A DNA stretch of 42,606 bases, taken from assembly GCA_937889545.1 (NCBI GenBank), contig CALAOT010000086.1:1-42606 (forward strand), in the 5' to 3' direction. Each line of letters begins with the position of its first letter. The first letter of the stretch is position 1. This DNA is from an uncultured Opitutaceae bacterium. Lineage in GTDB: Bacteria > Verrucomicrobiota > Verrucomicrobiia > Opitutales > Opitutaceae. The notes beneath the pieces were generated by a model. That model was given only the letters and a program-made list of their open reading frames with translations, was not told the DNA's origin and did no database searches. Both the position numbers and the translations under genes were made by a program. Of the stretch, positions 15,774 to 24,305 are shown piece by piece.

Positions 15774-18700
15774 TCAGCGCCGGGCGATCGGCTGTGGGTT
15801 CGGGTTCGTGGTGGTGTTCGGTGTGAAGAGAAGGATGGGGCCGTTGCACTGCGCGACCGCGATCGAGGGGACGCCCTTCTGTCCCGGGAGGGACACGGCG
15901 ACCGCCGAGCGGGTGTCGCCCGCCGCGAGGAGCCCGCTCTTCCACGTCGGCACCGGCGTCAGGCCGCCGTGCCCGTCGCCCTTCAGGAGGATGCTGACGC
16001 CCCCGTCAAAGCGCCCGGTGGACGGCTCGGGCCCGTAGTTGTTGCCGACGCAGTAGACGTCGGGGATGCCGTCGCCGTCCAGGTCGCGCACGATGATCCC
16101 GTTGATCGGCGAGATCTGGGCCAGCGTGGGCAGCGCCTTGAATTCGAAAGTCCCGTCCGGCCTCTGGAGATAGACCCCGCTGGCCAGCTCCGTGGCGGCG
16201 AGGCGCCGCGCCTTGGCAAGGTGCTCGGCGGGGAAGATGTCCGCGATCGTGGCGTGCGAATAGGCATCGAAGGTCGGAAACTTCCTCCGGATCCATGGGA
16301 AGGAATAGGCCAGCTTGCTGCGGCCGCGCACCGGGTAGAGCTTCCCGTCCTCGTACTGGGCCTCGACCAGATGCTCGCCGCCGCTTCCGTCGAGGTCGCC
16401 CGCAAAGAGCACGGTGGGCTCGGCCGCGCTGGCGTGGTACTTCGTGTTCAGCCCGACGTTGCCCACGACCAGGTCGAGACGTCCGCTGCCGTCCAGGTCG
16501 GCCACCGCCAGGGCGCTCCACCAGCCCGTGCGCTGCGCCAGGCCCGCCTTTTCCGTCCAGTCGTCGAATCCGTGGCCGTTGTTATGGAAGTACACGATCG
16601 GGCCCCACTCGGTCGCGAGGACGAGGTCGGGCCGGCCGTCGCCATCGATGTCGGCCCAGACCGCCGCGGTCACCATCCCGATGTTGCGCAGGCCGGGCGC
16701 CAGCTCGTCGGTGACATCGACAAACTTTCCGCCGACGTTGCGGTACAGGAAGCTCCTGGGAGTCGCCGGCCAGTGGCCGGGGACGAGCCGGCCGCCGACG
16801 AAGAGGCCGGGCCGGCCGCTTCCTTCAAAGTCCGCGGCTGCGGCAATGCAGCTCGACTCGCCGTCCGAGGGCAGCGTCCCCGCGGGTGCTAGCGTGAAAC
16901 GCCCGTGTCCGTCGTTGAGATAGAGGCGGTTGTTCAGCGCCGGGTCGCCGCGGTCGTGCCGGACGCCGCCCGCGGCGATGAAGAGGTCGGGAAAGCCGCG
17001 GCCGCTCGCCTCGAAGAAGACGGCCCCGACGTCGTCGGAGTCCCTGGCGCCGGCCCACGGCTGGTCCGGCGCCGGCTTGAAGGTGCCGTCGGGCTGGCCC
17101 AGGTACAGCATGCCGGACTGGCCGCCCGTGCCGCTCACGAACACGTCGGGCAGGCCGTCGCCGTTGACGTCGGCGACCGCGATGGCGGGGCCGGTCTGGC
17201 CCAGGCGCCGCGGCAGCAGGCGCTGGCGGCTGAACTCGTCCGCCGGCTGGGCGCTGTCCGTGTAGTCGAGCCCGCGGGCGTGGGCGTTCTCGGTGAACAG
17301 GGCCGACGGGCTGGGCGGCTGGTGGAAGCGGGCCGGGGGCCGCCTGGCAACCTGGCCCGGCGCCAAGGGCGGCTGCTGGATGGTCAGCAGCCTGTCGGCC
17401 GGCAGGTCCTCGAGCGCCTGCACCTGGCCGTTCGGCCAGTGGATCGTGAGCTTGGAGATGGCCGTGTCATCCCCCAACCCGAAATGGACGGTGGAAGGCT
17501 CGCTCGCCACCACGCCGCGCTCGGTGTAGATCTGTCGCACCTGGATCCCGGAGGCGGTCTCGATCCGCAGCTCGGCGCCGATGGCGTCGCGGTTGGGCGC
17601 CCGGCCGGCCAGCTTGATCATGACCCGGTGGCCCGAGGTCGTGTTGTTGCGGATGACCGTCGGCGGGCCGTCGTAGGTGTTGTAGACGATGTCGAGGTCG
17701 CCGTCCCCGTCCAGGTCGACGATGGCGCAGCCGAAGGAGACTCCGTACTGGTCGAGGCCCCATTCGGCGCTCACGTCCTCGAACTTGAGGTTGCCCAGGT
17801 TGCGGAAGGCTCTCGTGTGTTCCCTGCGGACCTGGGAGTTCTTCCACACCATCGCCCGCGCGTTCAGGTTCGGGGCGACGTTCTGCTTGTCGACCAGGTC
17901 GGGATTCGTGAAGTTGCGGATCATCCCCGCCGTGAAGAAGAGATCCTCGCGGCCGGAGCAGTCGAGATCGGCCATCCGGGCCGCCCAGGTCCAGCCCGTG
18001 GTGTCCACGCCGATCAGGTGGGCGACCTCCTGGTACCGGTCGGTGCCGGTGTTGAGGTAGACGGCGTTCCACATGTACTGTGGGATGAGCTCCGGCACGC
18101 GCTCCATCTCCCACAGGCCGCGGCCCTGCTCCTCAAGGCCGGTCATGAACTGCGCGTGCGTGCGGTCGCGCATGTCCGTCACCATGAAGTCGATCAGGCC
18201 GTCGTTGTTCAGGTCTCCGGAGTCCCCCCCCATCGAGAAATAGGTGACGTGCGGCAGGCGCTCGTCGACGACGTCCGTGAACGTGCCGTCGCCGTTGTTC
18301 AGGTAGAAGCGGTCGGGGGTCTCGAAGTCATTGGCGATGTACAGGTCGGGCCAGCCGTCCTGGTTGGCATCAAACCAAAGCGCGGTGTGCCCCTGCGTCA
18401 GGCCCCAGATGCCCGCCTTCTTCGACACGTCGGTGAAAGTCCCGTTGCCGTTGTTGCGGAAGAGGTAGTTGCGGCGCCCGAGCGGGCTCTTGGAGAAGTC
18501 CAGGACGTTGGTGAGGATGAAGCAGTCGAGGTAGCCGTCGCCGTCGTAGTCGGCGAACGTCGCCTCGACGCTCGCGTCCTTGACGTCCAGGCCGTACTCG
18601 TGCGCGCGCTCCGTGAAGGTGCCGTCGGCGTTGTTGACGAAGAGGAGGTTCGGGGCGTCGAAGCGGCAGACGTAGAGGTCCGGCCATCCGTCCTGGTTGA

Positions 18701-19118
18701 TGTCGACGACGGTCGCGCTCGTGACGCTGCCCGGGCCGTTCTGCGTGCAGTCGACGCCCGCCGCCGCCGCGACGTTCACGAACTTGAACGGGGATGTCTG
18801 CCGGTAGAGCGCGCACGGGCCGTTGCGCGAGACGACGAATATGTCCAGCATTCCGCTGCGGCCGAAATCGGCGACGGCAACCCCCGTCTCCACGGCGCCC
18901 AGCGTCAGCTCGCGGAAGCGGTCGCCCCACATCCGGGGGTCGCTGTAGATGTTGCTCACGTTGACGCCCGTCTCCTCGGGCGAAAGGACCTGGAAGGGCT
19001 TGGATCCCACGGAGCCGGGCAGGCGGGGCCGCAGCGGAGTCGCCACATAGGCCGGCTCGGCCCCGGCCAGCAGCGCCGCGGCGCCAAACACTGCGCAGGT
19101 CAGGATCCTCTTGAGCAT
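15774..19118 (-). CDS. Secreted CRTAC1-like protein: FG-GAP/VCBS repeats with central ASPIC/UnbV domain
   Basis: This 1114-residue protein has a signal peptide, MLKRILTCAVFGAAALLAGA. From about residue 75 to 495 it has FG-GAP/VCBS-type beta-propeller repeats marked by Ca-binding-like DxDxDGxxD motifs (DINQDGWPDLYV, DYDGDGYLDCFI, DANQDGWPDLYI, DLNNDGLIDFMV, DLDGDGDLDIVY). An ASPIC/UnbV domain follows near 507-580 (GAELRIETASGIQVRQ...FGLGDD...HWPNGQVQALEDL). A second repeat series runs from about 640 to the end (DVNGDGLPDVFV, DIDGDGRPDLVL, DLDGSGRLDLVV, DLDGDGIPDVYC). In many relatives the ASPIC domain is C-terminal; here it is central, as if two propellers were joined. Function in bacteria is unknown; adhesion or a structural surface role is possible. 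It lies 21 bp downstream of the haloperoxidase gene. Confidence 0.93.
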   Translation of the reverse strand: MLKRILTCAVFGAAALLAGAEPAYVATPLRPRLPGSVGSKPFQVLSPEETGVNVSNIYSDPRMWGDRFRELTLGAVETGVAVADFGRSGMLDIFVVSRNGPCALYRQTSPFKFVNVAAAAGVDCTQNGPGSVTSATVVDINQDGWPDLYVCRFDAPNLLFVNNADGTFTERAHEYGLDVKDASVEATFADYDGDGYLDCFILTNVLDFSKSPLGRRNYLFRNNGNGTFTDVSKKAGIWGLTQGHTALWFDANQDGWPDLYIANDFETPDRFYLNNGDGTFTDVVDERLPHVTYFSMGGDSGDLNNDGLIDFMVTDMRDRTHAQFMTGLEEQGRGLWEMERVPELIPQYMWNAVYLNTGTDRYQEVAHLIGVDTTGWTWAARMADLDCSGREDLFFTAGMIRNFTNPDLVDKQNVAPNLNARAMVWKNSQVRREHTRAFRNLGNLKFEDVSAEWGLDQYGVSFGCAIVDLDGDGDLDIVYNTYDGPPTVIRNNTTSGHRVMIKLAGRAPNRDAIGAELRIETASGIQVRQIYTERGVVASEPSTVHFGLGDDTAISKLTIHWPNGQVQALEDLPADRLLTIQQPPLAPGQVARRPPARFHQPPSPSALFTENAHARGLDYTDSAQPADEFSRQRLLPRRLGQTGPAIAVADVNGDGLPDVFVSGTGGQSGMLYLGQPDGTFKPAPDQPWAGARDSDDVGAVFFEASGRGFPDLFIAAGGVRHDRGDPALNNRLYLNDGHGRFTLAPAGTLPSDGESSCIAAAADFEGSGRPGLFVGGRLVPGHWPATPRSFLYRNVGGKFVDVTDELAPGLRNIGMVTAAVWADIDGDGRPDLVLATEWGPIVYFHNNGHGFDDWTEKAGLAQRTGWWSALAVADLDGSGRLDLVVGNVGLNTKYHASAAEPTVLFAGDLDGSGGEHLVEAQYEDGKLYPVRGRSKLAYSFPWIRRKFPTFDAYSHATIADIFPAEHLAKARRLAATELASGVYLQRPDGTFEFKALPTLAQISPINGIIVRDLDGDGIPDVYCVGNNYGPEPSTGRFDGGVSILLKGDGHGGLTPVPTWKSGLLAAGDTRSAVAVSLPGQKGVPSIAVAQCNGPILLFTPNTTTNPNPQPIARR

Positions 19119-19139
19119 TCTAAGTCGGGGCCAACGGAA

Positions 19140-20420
19140 TCACTTGGATACCGGGAGCAAAGCGTTTGCGAAGACATAATCGGCGATCTTCATGCCAGCC
19201 TTCTGGCCCTCGAGGTTTTCCGACATGGTGTGGATTCCGGCCCAGACCCGGCTCATTCCGATCTCGCGCTGGGCGTCCGACAGCTTCTTGAACGTGTGCA
19301 CGACGCCCGGCAGGCCGTCCGACGTCACGCTGAATTCGATGTCGTCGGTGCCGGTGACCAGCGCGATCATCCGGGCTGCCGCGGCGGAAAACGAGCTGTG
19401 CCCCGAGGTGTAGGACGGAAACGGCGGCGACACCATGTTGGGGATGAAATCGGGCCTGCTGACGACGTACGGGTTGAGCTTCAGATCGAGTTCGCGCAGG
19501 GCGGTCTCCGGGCGCCAGAGATTGTAATAGAACTTGGTCTCCCAGGTTGAGATCGCGGCGTCCGCCTCGGCCAGGTTGAGCAGCGCGAAGAGCCGGGCGC
19601 ATTCCGGGACGGAGAGGTTCCTGCGGCGGGCGATGTCCTGCGCCACGACGTTCCAGTGGCCCGGCGGGGTGGCCGTGCCGAGGTCGTCCGACCAGAACGG
19701 CGTGCACAGGGTCTCGTACTCGGAGCGTTCGGCATCGTCGCGCGCGCCGTGCTTGGCGACGAAGGCGAGCTCCTCCGCGTATTCCTTCGATCCCAGCGCC
19801 TCGGGGGGCGGTGCGCGGAATTGCGACGGGGATGTCATGACGAAGGGAGTGACCTTGCCCCAAAACGGCAGGAGGGGGGGCCGAAAGCCGGGCGGCGTTT
19901 CCCGCCATTTTCCTGGCTCGGTGCTCGAGTACGTCCCGGGAATGGGCTTGTTGTAGCCGCAGTCCGCTCTCTTGGCCAACACGGCCTCGGCGACCTTCCT
20001 GCCCCAGGCGACACCGTCGCTCTTGGCCTGCCCGTCGGGGATTTCCGCGAGGGCCGTGTCATAGGCGATCTGCACGGTGCGGGGGTTGGTTGAAATCCAG
20101 AGCGCGTTGAGGACGGTGTACGCCGCGCTGGCTATGGCGGCATCCATGTCGGCGCCGGCCGGCGCCGGATCGTTGACAAGCCAGCCGTGATGCGTGCGCG
20201 TGATGCCGTTCACGGCGTCGAAGATCGCGACGTGGTAGGTGGCGTACATTAGCGAGGCAAGCGGGGGCGGGTTCCGGGCGAGCCGCGTGGCATCGACCGC
20301 CTCCTCATTCCAGTCGAGGACCGCGTTTCCGGCGCACAGGCGCTCCTGAGACGCCATGAGAAGGCCGGACAGGGCGATCAGGCGGAGGGAGGATTTCAAG
20401 GTGGCAGGTATCCGAGACAT
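19140..20420 (-). CDS. Vanadium-dependent haloperoxidase (PAP2 superfamily), secreted
   Basis: This 426-residue protein has a probable signal peptide (about residues 1-30, MSRIPATLKSSLRLIALSGL). The vanadate/phosphate-binding set of the PAP2/haloperoxidase superfamily is complete and correctly spaced. Lys296 and Arg303 lie in KFYYNLWRPETA (K-x6-RP), Ser339-Gly340-His341 in PFPSYTSGHSSFSAAA, and Arg391 with His397 in MSRVWAGIHTMSEN (R-x5-H). These intervals equal those of fungal vanadium chloroperoxidase (Lys353/Arg360, Ser402-Gly403-His404, Arg490/His496). The enzymes use peroxide to oxidise halides; some relatives are acid phosphatases, and sequence alone does not fully separate the two. It lies between two CRTAC1-like genes on the same strand. 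Confidence 0.92.
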   Translation of the reverse strand: MSRIPATLKSSLRLIALSGLLMASQERLCAGNAVLDWNEEAVDATRLARNPPPLASLMYATYHVAIFDAVNGITRTHHGWLVNDPAPAGADMDAAIASAAYTVLNALWISTNPRTVQIAYDTALAEIPDGQAKSDGVAWGRKVAEAVLAKRADCGYNKPIPGTYSSTEPGKWRETPPGFRPPLLPFWGKVTPFVMTSPSQFRAPPPEALGSKEYAEELAFVAKHGARDDAERSEYETLCTPFWSDDLGTATPPGHWNVVAQDIARRRNLSVPECARLFALLNLAEADAAISTWETKFYYNLWRPETALRELDLKLNPYVVSRPDFIPNMVSPPFPSYTSGHSSFSAAAARMIALVTGTDDIEFSVTSDGLPGVVHTFKKLSDAQREIGMSRVWAGIHTMSENLEGQKAGMKIADYVFANALLPVSK

Positions 20421-20506
20421 TTATTGGGATCGGGTTGAGGGAAGGGGGCAACCGGGCGGCTCTGGCGTCCGCGAGATGGCCAATCCGGCGCGCTCGTGGG
20501 AAGGCG

Positions 20507-20561
20507 TTTGTGGCCAAGGGCCGCAAATGCGGGGCAAACCGCCGGCGCCTGGGGGCGGTTT
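20507..20561 (-). terminator. Two adjacent hairpins between CRTAC1-like and haloperoxidase genes
   Basis: AAACCGCC (20536-20543) pairs with GGCGGTTT (20554-20561) over 8 bp. TTTGTGGCC (20507-20515) pairs with GGCCGCAAA (20519-20527) with one mismatch. Both lie within 85 bp past the upstream gene's stop codon on the minus strand. T-tracts are short, so partial read-through into the haloperoxidase gene remains possible. Confidence 0.4.
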
Positions 20562-20589
20562 CCAACCAGCCAGTAGAATTGGAGCTGTC

Positions 20590-22341
20590 CTAATTAGGTT
20601 CGGTAATGACCAGCCTCCGGTTGACTCCCGCCGGGCGGACCTCCTGGCGCACGCCGCCCGGCCAGCGTACCACGACCGTGCGCACCCGGTCGTCATCGCC
20701 GAGGCCGAAGGTGAGCGTCTTCTCCGACTGGGCCATGAAGCCCATGGCCGGCTCCATCGTCTGGACGAGCACGCCGCGGGGCGTGTGCACCTCGACCCGC
20801 GCGCCCCCGGCGTCGCGCTGGCAGTGCGTGCCGACGAGGTCGATCCTCAGCCACGCGTGGTGAAGCCGCTGGTCGTTGCGGAACAGCCGGGGCCGGCCCC
20901 CGTTCTGCGCGATGACGACGTCGAGGCTCCCGTTTCCCTCGACGTCGGCGACCGCCACGCCTCGCGCGAGGGCAGGCCGGCTTAAGGAGCCCGGCCCCGC
21001 GGGCACCGGGGCCCGCAGCCAGCCGCGGCCGCTGTTCCACAGCACGGAGGGCGCCGCCGCGAAGCTGCGGCCGTGCTCAAAGTGCACGAGGCCCGGCTCC
21101 GCCAGGCCGTCGCCGGAGACAATGTCGATCCGGCCGTCGAGATCGTAGTCGAGGAACGCGACCCCGAGCTTGTTGCGCAGGCGGCAGTAGGAATCGGCCT
21201 CGTCGGGCGCCGGAACCATCGCGAGCCCCGCCGCCCGCAGCAGATCGAACCTTCCGGCCGCCTGGCCCGGCCGCGCGAAGGACAGCGCGCCCGCCCCGAC
21301 CAGCCCGGCCGACGCCCCCTCGCGCCGCTCGCGCGCCGGCGGGTTCCATTGCCGGAACGTGCCGTCGCCCTGGTTGAGGAACAGGACGTCGTCCCCGGTC
21401 TGGTAGGCGAAAAGCAGGTCCAGCTTGCCGTCGCCGTTCGCGTCGACCGCCGCGACGGCAAGGGGGAGCGCCCGCGGAAACCCGGTCTGCCGGTCGATCA
21501 GGTTGAGGCCGGTCCCCGCCGAGATCTCCTTGAACTTTCCGTTGCCGAGGTTGCGGTACACGGAGGGGAAGACGCTCACGAAGCCGGCCGGCGCCATGTA
21601 CGACGGGCCCGCGCGCTCGGCCGCAAATGCGTCCTCCAGCTCCGCCTGGCGCGACCATCGCGCGTAGTTGCACACCACAAGGTCGAGCCTGCCGTCCCCG
21701 AAGATGTCTATCCAGACGGCGCCGGTGCTCCACACGTGGTCGTCCCCGCGCACCCCCGCCGCATCGGTCATGTCGACGAACCTGCCGTTGCCCTGGTTGT
21801 GAAACAGCCGGTTGCCGCCGATGCCGGTGACAAAGATGTCCGGCAGGCCGTCGCCGTCGTAGTCGCCCACGGCCACGCCCATGCCCAGCATGGTGACGTC
21901 GAGGCCGGCCTCCCGGGTCACATCGCTGAAATGGCCGCCGCCGTCGTTGTGGTACAGCGCGCAGGTCGGTGGGCCTCCCATCGCCGAGGGGAGCCAGGGC
22001 CACGTGGTCCCGCTCACAAAGAAAAGGTCCGGGCGCCCGTCGTTGTCATAGTCCAGGAATGCGACGGCGCCCGGAAGCGTCGTGGGCGTCTCCTCGTCCT
22101 CCCTGGCGCCGCTGTCGTGCACGAAGGCCAGGCCCGCGTCGCTGGTCACGTCGGTGAACCTCGCGGCCGGGGGGTTTCCCGTCTGCGCCGCAAAGGGAAA
22201 GAACCTGGAGAAAAAGAAGCCGATCACGATCGCGGCCACCGCCAGGGGCACAAGGACGGGCACAAGCGGCGAGATCGCGCCCCGGGGCAGCGCCGCCTCC
22301 CTGTCGGGGCGTCCGGGGGCTGGCATTGGCGACGGCGTCAT
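20590..22341 (-). CDS. Membrane-anchored CRTAC1-like FG-GAP/ASPIC-UnbV protein
   Basis: This 583-residue protein has a polar N-terminus and a single hydrophobic segment around residues 23-47 (LVPVLVPLAVAAIVIGFFFS), probably an uncleaved anchor. FG-GAP/VCBS repeats follow, with DYDNDGRPDLFF, DYDGDGLPDIFV, DIFGDGRLDLVV, DANGDGKLDLLF, DYDLDGRIDIVS and DVEGNGSLDVVI. A C-terminal ASPIC/UnbV domain lies at about residues 500-580 (GARVEVHTPRGVLVQTMEP...FGLGDDDRVRTVVVRWPGG). This is the usual CRTAC1-like order, unlike the larger paralogue downstream. It opens the minus-strand series with the haloperoxidase, the large CRTAC1-like protein and the porin, and it is divergent from the LytS-type kinase across only 84 bp. 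Function is unknown. Confidence 0.9.
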   Translation of the reverse strand: MTPSPMPAPGRPDREAALPRGAISPLVPVLVPLAVAAIVIGFFFSRFFPFAAQTGNPPAARFTDVTSDAGLAFVHDSGAREDEETPTTLPGAVAFLDYDNDGRPDLFFVSGTTWPWLPSAMGGPPTCALYHNDGGGHFSDVTREAGLDVTMLGMGVAVGDYDGDGLPDIFVTGIGGNRLFHNQGNGRFVDMTDAAGVRGDDHVWSTGAVWIDIFGDGRLDLVVCNYARWSRQAELEDAFAAERAGPSYMAPAGFVSVFPSVYRNLGNGKFKEISAGTGLNLIDRQTGFPRALPLAVAAVDANGDGKLDLLFAYQTGDDVLFLNQGDGTFRQWNPPARERREGASAGLVGAGALSFARPGQAAGRFDLLRAAGLAMVPAPDEADSYCRLRNKLGVAFLDYDLDGRIDIVSGDGLAEPGLVHFEHGRSFAAAPSVLWNSGRGWLRAPVPAGPGSLSRPALARGVAVADVEGNGSLDVVIAQNGGRPRLFRNDQRLHHAWLRIDLVGTHCQRDAGGARVEVHTPRGVLVQTMEPAMGFMAQSEKTLTFGLGDDDRVRTVVVRWPGGVRQEVRPAGVNRRLVITEPN

Positions 22342-22425
22342 TTAAGCCCGCTCGGGATTCGCGGCGGGATCGGGCATGGACTGCTATTGAACTTCGCGCC
22401 CAAGGATGTAAATTTCATTCCCTTG

Positions 22426-23520
22426 ATGAGCGCCAAGACCATGGCCCCTACCCTCCTTCGCGGGCTCGGTATTCTGGCGCTGTGGTCCCTGGTTGGCCTC
22501 GCGTTCGCAAGCCAGCTCTACCTTTCGACCAGCCTGCTCGGCCGCCCCATCACCTGGGGCGAGGCGATCAGCGCCCCGCTGGAGGACTGGTACGTCTACG
22601 GCGTATTGTCCCTGCCGGTCGTCTGGCTGACCCGCCGCTACCCTCCCGAGCTCGGCTCCCGCTGGCTCGCCGCCGGCATCCACCTGGCGGCGGCCCTCGT
22701 GTTCTCGCTCTCCTACGTGGCGCTGCGCGCCCTCGTGGGGCAGGTCGACAGCTGGATCGCCGGGGAATCCGCCAGCTTCCAGGAGATCTTTGACCCGCTC
22801 CTGGTGCGGACGTTTCCCTTCAACCTGCTGATCTACGGGGTCATCGTCTCCGCGAGCCACGCGCTCGCCTACTACCGAAAGTACCACGAGAGGACGGTGC
22901 AGACCCTGGAGCTGGAAAAGCATTTGACCGAGGCCCGCCTGCAGGCACTGCTCCATCAGCTCAAGCCCCACTTCCTCTTCAACACCCTGAATGGAATCGC
23001 CTCGCTGATGCACACCGACGTCGAAGCCGCCGACCGGATGCTCGTGCGCCTGAGCGAGCTGCTCCGGATCACGATGTCCCACACCGGCGCGGCGCAGACG
23101 ACGCTGCGCGAGGAGATCGCGTTCATCGAGCGGTACCTCGACATCGAGAGGATCCGCTTCCGCGACCGCCTCGAGGTGGCAATCGAGATCGACGACGACG
23201 TGATCGACGCCAAGGTGCCGAGCCTGATCCTGCAGCCCATCGTGGAGAACGCCGTCCGCCACGGCATCGAGCCCCGGTCCCTCACCGGGAGGATCGAGCT
23301 GCGGGGCACGCTGGAGGCCGGCCAGGTCGTCCTCACGGTGAGCGACAACGGGGGCGGGATTCCCGCCGGGGGCCTGACCCGCGAGGGCATCGGCCTCGCC
23401 AACACCCGCGCCCGCCTGGCCGAGCTCTACGGGGCGCGGCAGCATTTCGAACTGGTCAACCGGCCGGATGGAGGCCTGTGTGTGCGCATGGTGATCCCGT
23501 TCAGCCCCCCGACGCCGTGA
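22426..23520 (+). CDS. LytS-type sensor histidine kinase (His_kinase family)
   Basis: This protein has 364 residues from the ATG at 22426; a second in-frame ATG lies at 22441. The N-terminal half has four hydrophobic segments (about residues 10-32, 55-68, 80-104 and 128-150). A short coiled coil, TVQTLELEKHLTEARLQALL, leads into the LytS-type phosphorylation motif LHQLKPHFLFNTLN with His182. The HATPase domain has LILQPIVENAVRHGI and SDNGGGIPAGG. This domain type pairs with LytTR-class regulators, and the next gene, overlapping by 4 bp (GTGA), is one. Its signal is unknown. The gene is divergent from the membrane CRTAC1-like gene, so its regulator may control that gene series; this is inference. 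Confidence 0.93.
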   Translation: MSAKTMAPTLLRGLGILALWSLVGLAFASQLYLSTSLLGRPITWGEAISAPLEDWYVYGVLSLPVVWLTRRYPPELGSRWLAAGIHLAAALVFSLSYVALRALVGQVDSWIAGESASFQEIFDPLLVRTFPFNLLIYGVIVSASHALAYYRKYHERTVQTLELEKHLTEARLQALLHQLKPHFLFNTLNGIASLMHTDVEAADRMLVRLSELLRITMSHTGAAQTTLREEIAFIERYLDIERIRFRDRLEVAIEIDDDVIDAKVPSLILQPIVENAVRHGIEPRSLTGRIELRGTLEAGQVVLTVSDNGGGIPAGGLTREGIGLANTRARLAELYGARQHFELVNRPDGGLCVRMVIPFSPPTP

Positions 23521-24290
23521 CGAAGCTGCGCATCCTGATCGCCGACGACGAACCCCTGGCCCGCGCGCGCCTGCTCGCGCTCCTGCCGACGGACGTGTCC
23601 CTGGAGATCGTCGGGGAATACGCCACCGGGACGGAGGCCGTGGAGGCGATCCGCCGGGACAAGCCCGACATCGCCTTCCTCGACATGCAGATGCCCGGAT
23701 GCGACGGCCTGCAGGTGGTCGCCGCGCTCGCCCCGGAGGAGCGGCCGGCCATCGTGTTCGTGACGGCGCACGAGAAGTTCGCCGTGGACGCCTTCGGCGT
23801 CCGCGCCGTCGACTACGTGCTCAAGCCGTTCGATCGGGACCGGCTCGAGACCGCGCTCGAGCGTGCCGCTGAATACGTGAACTCGCGGCGCGCCGGCGAG
23901 ATCGGAGCCCGGATCGAGGGCCTGCTTGCCAGCGCCGGCGCGGCCCCCGCGCCCAGGCCGGAGCGCCTCGCGGTGAAGGCCAACGGACGCTACGTCTTCC
24001 TCAAGCTCGACGAGGTCGTCTGGGTCGAGGCCGCGGACAACTACGTGGTCATCCACACGACCTCGGGCGAGAGGCTGATGCCCCGCGAGACATTGTCGTC
24101 GATCGAGGCCCGGCTGGGGCCCCAGGAGTTCAGCCGCGTCAACCGCTCGGCGGTCGTGCGCACCGACCAGGTGAAGGAGCTGCAGCCCTCGCCGCAGGGC
24201 GACTACACGATTCTACTGCGAAACGGCGCGCGGATTCCACTGAGCCGGAACCTGCGCGGGCGCTTCGCCAAATTCCTCCTCGAGGGCTGA
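23517..24290 (+). CDS. LytTR-family response regulator
   Basis: This protein has 257 residues from the GTG at 23517, which overlaps the kinase stop codon; the frame is open further upstream, but only inside the kinase gene. The receiver domain has RILIADDEPLAR, phospho-acceptor Asp56 in AFLDMQMPG, Thr in FVTAHEKFA and Lys in YVLKPFDRDRL. After a linker, the LytTR DNA-binding domain runs from about residue 155 to the end (RLAVKANGRYVFLKLDEVVW, VEAADNYVVIHT, EFSRVNRSAVVRTDQV, ARIPLSRNLRGRF). LytTR proteins bind direct repeats upstream of target genes and often regulate extracellular or cell-surface functions. The glycosyltransferase gene follows 15 bp downstream. Confidence 0.95.
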   Translation: MTKLRILIADDEPLARARLLALLPTDVSLEIVGEYATGTEAVEAIRRDKPDIAFLDMQMPGCDGLQVVAALAPEERPAIVFVTAHEKFAVDAFGVRAVDYVLKPFDRDRLETALERAAEYVNSRRAGEIGARIEGLLASAGAAPAPRPERLAVKANGRYVFLKLDEVVWVEAADNYVVIHTTSGERLMPRETLSSIEARLGPQEFSRVNRSAVVRTDQVKELQPSPQGDYTILLRNGARIPLSRNLRGRFAKFLLEG

Positions 24291-24305
24291 GCGGGTCCCC
24301 CTTCC

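Noticed and set aside
16905..19550. 881-codon open frame antisense to the CRTAC1-like and haloperoxidase genes
   Set aside because: Val/Gly/Arg-rich sequence without recognisable domains, running opposite two genes with complete motifs.
21073..22425. N-terminal extension of the LytS-type kinase frame
   Set aside because: It overlaps the CRTAC1-like gene on the other strand and has no membrane or sensor pattern; the first plausible ATG after it is at 22426.
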